A stretch of DNA of 12,307 nt from Pseudomonadota bacterium. GTDB taxonomy: Bacteria > Pseudomonadota > Alphaproteobacteria > Rhizobiales > Xanthobacteraceae. The notes under the pieces are model-generated. The model saw nothing but the letters and a program-made list of their open reading frames with translations. It was not told the origin of the DNA and did no database searches. Every line of letters begins with the position of its first letter. Position 1 is the first letter of the stretch. The position numbers and the translations under genes are program-made. The stretch lies in contig JAFAFP010000111.1 in assembly GCA_023423415.1 (NCBI GenBank), forward strand, positions 1 through 12,307. The letters run 5' to 3'. Positions 5,965 to 12,307 of this stretch are shown in pieces.

Positions 5965-7485
5965 TCAAGTCGCCGCTGACAGCGCCGGTGCGGCGTCCGC
6001 CTTCCGCCGACGGTCGCGCTGGATGTCGATATAATGCTGGCGCTTGGCGTCCAGCATGACGAGATCGGCGCGCTTGACGGCCGACTCCAGCCGTTCTCCA
6101 GGTTCTGCGGTCGCCGCACCCATCGAGAGACTGAGCGTCAGATCGGGATAGAAGGTGTTATTGATCGCGACGAGTTCGTGGATCGACTGGATAATTTCTG
6201 CGGCGCCCGCGTCGTCGGTCTCCGGCAGCAGGATCGCGAATTCGTCGCCGCCGATGCGGCACGCATGAGCGGGCTTCTCGATTGCCGAATTCAACACTTC
6301 GCCGGCCCGTCGCAGCAACTGATCGCCGGCCGCATGACCAAGTTCGTCATTGGCAGATTTCAGACCGTTCAGATCGGCCATGATGATACTGATCGGGTGT
6401 GGTCCCTTGCGTTCCAGCCGGTTTAATTCGTCAACATAGAAGGAACGGTTGAACAGCTTGGTCAGGACGTCATGCGTGCCGAGATATTCGAGATAGGCTT
6501 CCGCCTTCTTGCGCGCCGTGATGTCGGTCAGCGCCACCTGCACCAGCGACCAGTCGCGTTCGCGACCGGGCAACACCGAAAACTGAAGCAACAGGTTCAG
6601 CTTGGTTCCATCGAGCGCATAGTTGATCACCTCGCGCAGCTGGAACAATTTGCCGTCCCAAAGATCGATGAGCTGCTCGCGGAAATGCGTCTCCATGTCG
6701 TCGCGGAAGACATCGCGCAGGGCGCGTAGCAAGGCCGCCTTGTTGGCTGCGCCGAACAGGTCGAGGGTGCGTTGATTGACATCCAGCACCTTGATCTCGC
6801 TCATGCAGCGCGCGACGAATTCGGGATGCACATCGGTGAAGACGCGGAAATCGGTGATGCCGCGCTCGCGGATCTCATCCAGCAGTTTTTTCACCTGGCT
6901 GAAATCCTCGACCCACAGCGACACCGGCGAATGCGCGAACAGGCCGAGCGCATAGTTCTCGCTGAGGCTCAGCTTGCGCCGGGCATTCTCGCGCTCGGTC
7001 ACGTCTTCGATCGAGACCAGCACCCGGTCCCAATTCTCCTCATGGCCGGGCAGCACCTGACCGTTGAGCTGAATGTCCAGCCGCCTGCCGGACAGCGAGT
7101 AGTTCACGGTGTTGCCGGAGAAGGCGTTCTTGCCGTCCCAGAGCTGTACGAGTTCCTCGATATGTGTGGTCAACATATCGTCGCGGAACACGGAACCGAG
7201 ATTGGCGACGAGATGGTCCAGATCCCTCGCTCCGAATAGCGTCAGCGTTTTGCGATTGACCTTGAGCACACGAATGCAGGCCGAGCATTCTTTCACGCGC
7301 GCCAGATCGGCGGCGAAATGCGCACGCAGATCGGTGATGCCCTCCGTTCGCCATTCCGCGAACAGCGCCTTCAGCGCACTGTAATCCTCAAGCCACAGCG
7401 AAACCGGAGCGAGATCGAACATCTCGGCATCGTCGTTGAGTGCACCGGTTGATGCGGCAACATCATCGGAATGAGGGTGTGTCAT
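5965..7485 (-). CDS. diguanylate cyclase with two tandem PAS domains (PAS-PAS-GGDEF)
   Basis: A 506-residue protein predicted to make the second messenger cyclic di-GMP from two GTP. No membrane segment or signal peptide is visible, so it is probably cytoplasmic. PAS one runs from about residue 26 (APVSLWLEDYSALK) to 165. PAS two runs from about 186 (SPVSLWVEDFSQVK) to 327. They are clear duplicates, sharing GITDxR, VNxxTLxLFGA, VFRDDM and LWDGK at a period of 160 residues. The GGDEF domain has DLNGLKSANDELGH from 371, the GD that sets guanine preference, and RIGGDEF with GGDEF at 412-416, so it should be active. The position of the RxxD inhibitory site reads EKPA, so product inhibition at that site is unlikely. 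No EAL domain follows. The start lacks a Shine-Dalgarno; Met22 is an alternative. A dyad and -10-like box lie upstream. Confidence 0.94.
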   Translation of the reverse strand: MTHPHSDDVAASTGALNDDAEMFDLAPVSLWLEDYSALKALFAEWRTEGITDLRAHFAADLARVKECSACIRVLKVNRKTLTLFGARDLDHLVANLGSVFRDDMLTTHIEELVQLWDGKNAFSGNTVNYSLSGRRLDIQLNGQVLPGHEENWDRVLVSIEDVTERENARRKLSLSENYALGLFAHSPVSLWVEDFSQVKKLLDEIRERGITDFRVFTDVHPEFVARCMSEIKVLDVNQRTLDLFGAANKAALLRALRDVFRDDMETHFREQLIDLWDGKLFQLREVINYALDGTKLNLLLQFSVLPGRERDWSLVQVALTDITARKKAEAYLEYLGTHDVLTKLFNRSFYVDELNRLERKGPHPISIIMADLNGLKSANDELGHAAGDQLLRRAGEVLNSAIEKPAHACRIGGDEFAILLPETDDAGAAEIIQSIHELVAINNTFYPDLTLSLSMGAATAEPGERLESAVKRADLVMLDAKRQHYIDIQRDRRRKADAAPALSAAT

Positions 7486-7671
7486 GGAGGCGGGCGCGGC
7501 GAGAGGCGCTTCTGTGAGGCGTCATCGACAGACAGTATAAGTGATTCTTATTGTCAATAGGGTTTCTCACAAAAGCTGTCTCGGGCGCAATTTTTGAGGC
7601 CGGTTGCGGACAGTTCCATGTTGGGACACGTAGGTCGCTTTTGATGTCGCGCACTCCTCAAGGAGGACCGG
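7486..7671. other. intergenic region between nhaA-type gene and diguanylate cyclase
   Basis: This spacer of about 190 bases holds the dyad and promoter-like bases for the cyclase (7531-7557). It also has a short CTCCT/AGGAG inverted repeat (7654-7665) just upstream of the small plus-strand ORF. Apart from these I see no gene, no T-rich terminator for the antiporter gene and no recognised RNA. Confidence 0.5.
7531..7557. promoter_or_regulatory. dyad with promoter-like boxes upstream of the diguanylate cyclase
   Basis: ATAAG-TGATT-CTTAT (7537-7551) is an inverted repeat flanked by partly symmetric GACA/TGTC. On the minus strand it contains TATACT (7539-7534), a good -10, and a perfect TTGACA (7557-7552), but they are only 12 bases apart and cannot pair normally. 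The AT-rich dyad matches the Fur consensus at about 12 of 19 positions and also has TGA-N9-TCA spacing. A regulator site for the cyclase gene is likely; which regulator is not known. Confidence 0.4.
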
Positions 7672-7797
7672 ATGGATGCGCACCCATCATACGGGCGTGA
7701 CATTTTCGGGCTTGTTCTCGGTCTTCTCATCGTCTCCGTTGCCTGCGGCAGGCGCTGCCAGCAGGATTGCAAGGCCGATAATCGCCGCCAGAATTGA
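7672..7797 (+). CDS. candidate 41-residue small protein antisense to the nhaA 3' end
   Basis: This plus-strand ORF is preceded five bases upstream by AAGGAGG, the strongest ribosome binding site for that strand in the region. The predicted peptide has a short polar start, a hydrophobic segment (DIFGLVLGLLIVSVAC) long enough for one membrane pass or a lipoprotein-like signal, and a Cys/Arg-rich tail with four Cys in all. It overlaps the antiporter gene's last 37 codons on the opposite strand. No promoter is evident and chance cannot be excluded. Not recognised as any known family. Confidence 0.27.
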   Translation: MDAHPSYGRDIFGLVLGLLIVSVACGRRCQQDCKADNRRQN

Positions 7798-9549
7798 TGC
7801 GGCAAAGACGGCGATCTTGGCCGCGTCGAAATCTGTCGGCGTGGGGAAGGCCTGACCGGCGATAAACAGCGACATCGTGAAGCCGATGCCAGCCAATGCA
7901 CCCGCACCGGCAAGATGCGTCCATGAATATTCTTTTGGCTTTTTGGCGACGCCGGTCCACACAGCGAGCGCACAGAGCAGCGTCATGCCGAGCGGCTTGC
8001 CGATGACGAGACCAGCCATGATGGCCAGCATCAGATATTCGTGCCCGCCGATGAGGCTAGTCGAAACGGCCACTCCGGCATTGGCAAGCGCGAACAGTGG
8101 CAGCACGACATAGCTCGACCACGGCTCGACATGGCGCAGCAGCCGGTCGGCGGGTGACTCCAGCCGGTCGTGAATGGCATCGAGCCCGCGCAACGCGAGC
8201 GTCGACGGACCGTGATGCAGCGCCTCATGCGCGCGCTGCGACTCCACATTGATGATGGCTGTTGCCTGCGCCATCAGCGATCTGAGATCGGCGGGTGGGC
8301 GCGTCGGGATCACGAAGGCGAGCAGAACGCCGGCGAGCGTCGCATGCAGACCGCCGGCGTGCACGGCGGTCCACAGGACTGCGCCGAGCACCATGTAGGG
8401 CAGTGCGCGATAGACGCCTGAGCGATTGAGTGCGATCAGCGCGCCGAGAACGATGGCCGCCAACGTGAGCCAGGCAAAGTCAATCTTGCTCGAATAGAAG
8501 ATCGCGACCACGATGATCGCGCCGATATCGTCGACGATCGCCGCTGCGGTGAGGAAGATCCGCAACTCAATCGGTACGCGTGCGCCAAGCATTGCGATCA
8601 GGGCGACGGCGAAGGCGGTATCGGTCGCCATCGGCACGCCCCAGCCGTGTGACCATGGTCCCTGCGGGATAATGAGAAGATAGATCAGCGCCGGCGCCGC
8701 CATACCGCCGATCGCACCCGCAATCGGCAAGGCTGCCGAACTGCGTGTGGCCAGCCGGCCGATGGTGAACTCACGCTTGATCTCAAGCCCCACCACCAGG
8801 AAGAACACACTGAGCAGCGCATCGTTGATCCAGTGTCGCAGCGACATCGAAAAGGCTTCGTTGCCGAAACCGAGGCTGAACGGCCGCTCCCAGAACTCCT
8901 CGACCGCGTGTCCGAGCGGCGAGTTGGTCAGCAGCACCGCAACAACGGTCGCGAGCAGCAACAGTGCGCCGGTCGATGGCGCCCAGCCTGCAAAATCGAG
9001 CGCGGCGGCGCGCACCCGGTGACCGAGCCGGCCAAGCATGGCGTCGTAGAACGAGGCCTCGTCCCAGGCGCCGTCGTAGCGGCGGCCATTGATGAAGAAA
9101 GTCGGCGTGAACTTGACGCCGCTTGCCTTGGCGCTGGCGATGTCGTCGTCGACCTTGTGCTTCGCGCGCTCGCTGCCTTCGCCGTGCTCGGGCAGGCCAA
9201 GATCGGCCCGGACCGCACGCAGGTCGTCCTCGGTCAGCGTCGCCGAACGCGACATCAGCTTGACATGCGCGTCCCAGAACTGGTCGCGCGTTCCGGCGCA
9301 TTCGGCGAGGTCGGCGGCGCGCCGCGCGATATCGCTGCCGGTGATCGGCTTGTGCCGGAACACATAACGGAGCCGGTCGCCAAGCTGGTCGCGGATGTCG
9401 GCGATGCGCTCGTTTGCCCGTCGGCAGTAAGGGCAGTCATAGCTGCCATATTCCACCAGCGTGATCTCGGCATTGCTGGGGCCGAGGACGTGGTCGCGCT
9501 TCTCATCCACCGGACGGTCGAGCCAATTGATGACGGGATCATGCGCCAT
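7687..9549 (-). CDS. nhaA: Na+/H+ antiporter NhaA with N-terminal DsbA/thioredoxin-like domain
   Basis: A 620-residue inner-membrane protein. Residues about 20-180 form a DsbA/thioredoxin-fold domain (ITLVEYGSYDCPYCRR, active-site C39-P-Y-C42; cis-Pro loop VKFTPTFFING with Pro149). No signal peptide precedes it, so it should face the cytoplasm. From about 190 it is a full NhaA antiporter exchanging Na+ (or Li+) for H+. The marks are FFLVVGLEIKREF, the ATDTAFAVALIAMLG helix, the ion-binding pair Asp340-Asp341 in AAIVDDIGAIIVV, and AGIGFTMSLFIAGQAF near the C-terminus. NhaA alone is about 390 residues, so the extra length is the redox domain. The ATG at 9549 (MAHDPVINW) follows a weak GAGAG. 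The frame is open to 9780, but that extension runs under uvrB and is rejected. Divergent from uvrB. Confidence 0.93.
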   Translation of the reverse strand: MAHDPVINWLDRPVDEKRDHVLGPSNAEITLVEYGSYDCPYCRRANERIADIRDQLGDRLRYVFRHKPITGSDIARRAADLAECAGTRDQFWDAHVKLMSRSATLTEDDLRAVRADLGLPEHGEGSERAKHKVDDDIASAKASGVKFTPTFFINGRRYDGAWDEASFYDAMLGRLGHRVRAAALDFAGWAPSTGALLLLATVVAVLLTNSPLGHAVEEFWERPFSLGFGNEAFSMSLRHWINDALLSVFFLVVGLEIKREFTIGRLATRSSAALPIAGAIGGMAAPALIYLLIIPQGPWSHGWGVPMATDTAFAVALIAMLGARVPIELRIFLTAAAIVDDIGAIIVVAIFYSSKIDFAWLTLAAIVLGALIALNRSGVYRALPYMVLGAVLWTAVHAGGLHATLAGVLLAFVIPTRPPADLRSLMAQATAIINVESQRAHEALHHGPSTLALRGLDAIHDRLESPADRLLRHVEPWSSYVVLPLFALANAGVAVSTSLIGGHEYLMLAIMAGLVIGKPLGMTLLCALAVWTGVAKKPKEYSWTHLAGAGALAGIGFTMSLFIAGQAFPTPTDFDAAKIAVFAASILAAIIGLAILLAAPAAGNGDDEKTENKPENVTPV

Positions 9550-9678
9550 GGGATTCTCTCGCGGATACCGCCAAGTGAACGCGGGATTGGGCCACGAAAT
9601 CAACCGCCTATCGGAGCCGGAAATCAGTCGCGCCCTTGCCCTTTTCTCGTCACGCGACTCCACCCATATTGCCGGGGC
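9550..9678. other. divergent spacer between nhaA and uvrB
   Basis: The 129-base gap must contain both start regions. TTGCCC (9636-9641) and CATATT (9665-9670) face uvrB but are 23 bases apart, too far for a normal sigma70 pair. The alphaproteobacterial LexA site GAAC-N7-GAAC (or GTTC-N7-GTTC) is not present, nor is a GGAAC-type general stress promoter. The uvrB ribosome binding site is weak. Confidence 0.4.
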
Positions 9679-12307
9679 ATGGCCAAATCCCCTGACAAGC
9701 CGAAAAAACCCGAGAAAAAGCCGAAGGATTACGCACGCCCGACCCGCGCCAAGGCGCACCGGCCGGCGGCGCCGAAGCACGACCCCGCACTCGATGACCT
9801 GCTGAATCCGGCGATCTCGAAGGGACGCGCCGGCATGGGGTCAGGGACCGGCAATACCTTCAAAAATCTGCAGCCGCCGCCGGACAATTCGTTCGACCGC
9901 CGCGCGGACCGCCGGAACGAGCACACAGCACGCTCGTCGACGCCGGAGGGTTTCAAGGAGAAGCCGCAGAGCGGCTATGTCGCGCGCGCGCCGTATGACG
10001 CGCCGCCGGTGGCCGGCATCGATCCGGCACTGGCGAAGGAACTCGGGCTTGAGGTGGACGAGGACGCCCCGCTGCCGGGTTCAAGCGTCGGCAAGCGCCG
10101 CGAAAAGAACCCGGACGAGATCGACCTCGGCCGCGGCGTCACCGGCGCTGCCGCATCCAATGCCGCGCTGGAAAACCTGCTGCGGGAAGGCCGCGCCGAA
10201 TTCAATACCCAGACCTGGACGCCGCATCGCCCGCCGCGGCCCGACAAGTCTGAAGGCGGTTTGCGACTTGAAATCAAGAGCGAGATGGAGCCGAAGGGCG
10301 ATCAGCCGACGGCGATCAAGGAGCTTGTCGAAGGCGCGAACCGGCATGACCGTACGCAAGTGCTGCTCGGCGTCACCGGCTCCGGCAAGACCTTCACGAT
10401 GGCGAAGGTGATCGAGGCGACGCAGCGTCCCGCGCTGGTGCTGGCGCCGAACAAGACCCTGGCGGCTCAGCTCTATGGCGAGTTCAAGAGCTTCTTCCCC
10501 GACAATGCGGTGGAGTATTTCGTCTCGTATTACGACTACTACCAGCCGGAAGCCTATATCCCGCGCACCCACACCTATATCGAGATGGACTCGGCGATCA
10601 ACGAGCAGATCGACCGCATGCGGCACTCCGCGACTCGTGCCCTGCTCGAACGCGACGACGTGATCATCGTTGCGTCGGTGTCGTGCATCTACGGTATCGG
10701 TTCGGTCGAAACCTATTCGGCGATGACCTTCTCGCTGAAGAAGGGCGGCAAGATCGAGCAGCGCCAGCTCATCGCTGACCTCGTCGCATTGCAATACAAG
10801 CGCACGCCGGATTTCTCGCGCGGCACTTTCCGCGTGCGCGGCGATACCATCGAGATTTTCCCGGCGCACTATGAAGACCGCGCCTGGCGTGTGTCGCTGT
10901 TCGGCGACGAGATCGAGAAGATCGCCGAATTCGATCCGCTCACCGGCCGCGAGACCGACGAACTGAAGTTCGTCAAGATCTACGCCAATTCGCACTATGT
11001 CACGCCGCGGCCGACGCTGATCCAGGCGATGAACTCGATCAAGCAAGAGCTGAAATGGCGGCTCGATCAGCTGGTCGGTGCCGGGCGGTTGCTTGAAGCG
11101 CAGCGGCTCGAGCAGCGCACCACCTTCGATCTTGAAATGATGGAAGCGACCGGCGCTTGCGCCGGCATCGAGAATTACTCGCGCTATCTCACCGGACGCA
11201 AACCCGGCGAGCCGCCGCCGACGCTGTTCGAATATGTGCCGGACAACGCGCTGGTGTTTCTCGACGAAAGCCATGTCACCGTGCCGCAGATCGGCGCCAT
11301 GTTCCGCGGCGATTTTCGCCGCAAGGCGACGCTGGCGGAATATGGCTTCCGGCTGCCATCGTGCATGGACAACCGGCCGCTGCGCTTCGAGGAATGGGAT
11401 GCGATGCGCCCGCAGACCGTCGCCGTGTCAGCGACGCCGGCCGGCTGGGAGCTGGATGAATCCGGCGGCGTGTTCGCCGAGCAGGTCATTCGCCCGACCG
11501 GACTTATTGACCCTCCGGTAGACGTTCGTCCGGCGCGCACGCAGGTCGACGATCTCGTCGGCGAGGTGAGGGCCGTGGCGCAGAAGGGTTATCGCTCGCT
11601 GGTCACGGTGCTGACCAAGCGCATGGCTGAGGACCTGACCGAATATCTGCACGAGCAGGGCATCCGCGTGCGCTACATGCATTCGGATATCGACACCATC
11701 GAGCGGATCGAGATCATCCGCGATCTGCGGCTCGGCGCGTTCGATGCGCTGGTCGGCATCAACCTGTTGCGCGAAGGGCTCGACATTCCCGAATGCGCGC
11801 TGGTGGCGATCCTCGATGCCGACAAGGAAGGCTTCCTGCGCAGCGAGACCTCGCTGATCCAGACCATCGGCCGCGCCGCGCGTAACGTCGATGGCCGCGT
11901 CATCCTCTATGCCGATCACGTCACCGGCTCGATGGAGCGGGCGATGGCGGAGACCAATCGCCGACGCGAGAAGCAGGAAGCGTACAACAAGGAACACGGC
12001 ATCACGCCGGCGTCGGTGAAGAAGAACATCGCCGACATTCTCGACAGCGTGTACGAGCGCGATCACGTGCTGGTGGAAACCGGCGCCACCGGCATGACCG
12101 GCGAGGCGGCGACCATCGGCCACAATTTCGAAGCGGTGCTGGCCGATCTCGAAGCGCGGATGCGCGCAGCGGCGAGCGATCTCGATTTCGAGGAGGCCGC
12201 GCGTCTGCGCGACGAATTGAAACGGCTGCGCGCTACCGAACTTGCGGTGATCGACAATCCGACGACGAAGCGTCTTTCTTCTCCCTCACCCGCGCGCGGG
12301 GGAGGGT
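9679..12307 (+). CDS. uvrB: UvrABC nucleotide-excision repair protein UvrB (3' end beyond window)
   Basis: DNA damage-verification helicase-like subunit of UvrABC; it takes DNA from UvrA and recruits UvrC. The 876 visible codons include Walker A GVTGSGKT (residues 231-238), the damage-probing beta-hairpin YYDYYQPEAYIP, the Walker B-type LVFLDESH, motif V VGINLLREGLDIPE, motif VI QTIGRAARN, and the C-terminal UVR motif (DLDFEEAARLRDELKRLRAT) that contacts UvrC. Homology to E. coli UvrB starts only near residue 195 (LRLEIKSEMEPKGDQPTAI). The preceding residues are Lys-, Pro- and Asp-rich and look disordered; such extensions are usual in Bradyrhizobium relatives. After the UVR motif the frame continues into a palindromic repeat (LSSPSPARGGG) and off the window. 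The start at 9679 is tentative because the ribosome binding site is poor. Confidence 0.96.
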   Translation, partial: MAKSPDKPKKPEKKPKDYARPTRAKAHRPAAPKHDPALDDLLNPAISKGRAGMGSGTGNTFKNLQPPPDNSFDRRADRRNEHTARSSTPEGFKEKPQSGYVARAPYDAPPVAGIDPALAKELGLEVDEDAPLPGSSVGKRREKNPDEIDLGRGVTGAAASNAALENLLREGRAEFNTQTWTPHRPPRPDKSEGGLRLEIKSEMEPKGDQPTAIKELVEGANRHDRTQVLLGVTGSGKTFTMAKVIEATQRPALVLAPNKTLAAQLYGEFKSFFPDNAVEYFVSYYDYYQPEAYIPRTHTYIEMDSAINEQIDRMRHSATRALLERDDVIIVASVSCIYGIGSVETYSAMTFSLKKGGKIEQRQLIADLVALQYKRTPDFSRGTFRVRGDTIEIFPAHYEDRAWRVSLFGDEIEKIAEFDPLTGRETDELKFVKIYANSHYVTPRPTLIQAMNSIKQELKWRLDQLVGAGRLLEAQRLEQRTTFDLEMMEATGACAGIENYSRYLTGRKPGEPPPTLFEYVPDNALVFLDESHVTVPQIGAMFRGDFRRKATLAEYGFRLPSCMDNRPLRFEEWDAMRPQTVAVSATPAGWELDESGGVFAEQVIRPTGLIDPPVDVRPARTQVDDLVGEVRAVAQKGYRSLVTVLTKRMAEDLTEYLHEQGIRVRYMHSDIDTIERIEIIRDLRLGAFDALVGINLLREGLDIPECALVAILDADKEGFLRSETSLIQTIGRAARNVDGRVILYADHVTGSMERAMAETNRRREKQEAYNKEHGITPASVKKNIADILDSVYERDHVLVETGATGMTGEAATIGHNFEAVLADLEARMRAAASDLDFEEAARLRDELKRLRATELAVIDNPTTKRLSSPSPARGGG
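12283..12306. repeat. GC-rich palindromic repeat (REP-like) in the uvrB 3' end
   Basis: CCCTC-A-CCCGCGCGCGGG-G-GAGGG is a near-perfect 24-bp inverted repeat with one mismatched pair, preceded by TTTCTTCT. This form, a CCCTC..GAGGG stem on a GC core, resembles the dispersed intergenic palindromes common in Bradyrhizobium-type genomes. It is still in frame with uvrB when the window ends. Confidence 0.55.

Noticed and set aside
5850..6119. Longer start of the PPOX flavoprotein inside the cyclase gene
   Set aside because: Extra residues are Ser/Arg-rich antigenic-looking shadow of another frame of the cyclase; the ATG at 5849 has a ribosome binding site and gives the usual length.
7534..7557. 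TTGACA/TATACT as a standard sigma70 promoter
   Set aside because: The boxes are 12 bases apart instead of about 17, so they were reported as a dyad with promoter-like parts instead.
9550..9780. Upstream extension of the antiporter to an ATG at 9780
   Set aside because: It would overlap the start of uvrB, the residues are Arg-rich and unlike the family, and MAHDPVINW at 9549 begins directly before the thioredoxin domain.
10081..11274. 397-residue minus-strand ORF opposite uvrB (and a smaller one at 11428-12123)
   Set aside because: Mirrors of conserved UvrB coding sequence; no ribosome binding site or family motif.

Overview
The window is GC-rich, densely packed bacterial chromosome. Its gene types point to an alphaproteobacterium of the order Hyphomicrobiales, near Bradyrhizobium, Rhodopseudomonas or Afipia: a Liv-type substrate-binding protein next to an acyl-CoA synthetase, a thioredoxin-fold/NhaA fusion, and a UvrB with a long N-terminal extension. 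That placement is inferred from gene content and codon use; no database search was possible. There are seven clear protein genes plus one at the left edge, no tRNA or rRNA, no insertion sequence and no CRISPR array. No stretch over 300 bases lacks a gene.

Left part (1-5152), a probable catabolic or uptake unit. On the minus strand, in transcription order, are a TetR-family regulator (3995-3252), a 109-base gap with a promoter-like signal and two hairpins, a 19-codon mini-ORF with a good ribosome binding site (3142-3083), a 633-residue acyl-CoA synthetase (3076-1175), and a Liv-type periplasmic binding protein (1101 to beyond the left edge). Divergent from tetR is a free-standing MetE C-terminal-type methyltransferase (4037-5152). 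A perfect 16-bp palindrome lies between the two divergent start codons. An 8-bp half of it, 10 bp when read on the other strand, recurs at the promoter-like signal before the synthetase. The simplest reading is one TetR protein controlling both sides, probably with an acyl-CoA or related ligand. Uptake by the transporter would feed CoA activation, but the substrate cannot be read from the sequence.

Middle part (5153-9549), all genes on the minus strand. A GC-rich hairpin separates the methyltransferase from a convergent PPOX-type flavoprotein (5849-5238). Upstream of that is a diguanylate cyclase with two tandem, visibly duplicated PAS domains and no RxxD product-inhibition site (7485-5965). 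Next is a 620-residue protein that joins an N-terminal DsbA/thioredoxin-like domain with an intact CPYC motif to an NhaA Na+/H+ antiporter (9549-7687). A small plus-strand ORF with a strong Shine-Dalgarno sequence overlaps the nhaA 3' end.

Right part (9550-12307). uvrB starts divergently from nhaA and runs off the right edge. It has all helicase motifs, the beta-hairpin and the UVR motif, preceded by about 195 extra charged, Pro-rich residues. Its visible 3' end reads in frame into a GC-rich palindrome typical of dispersed genomic repeats.
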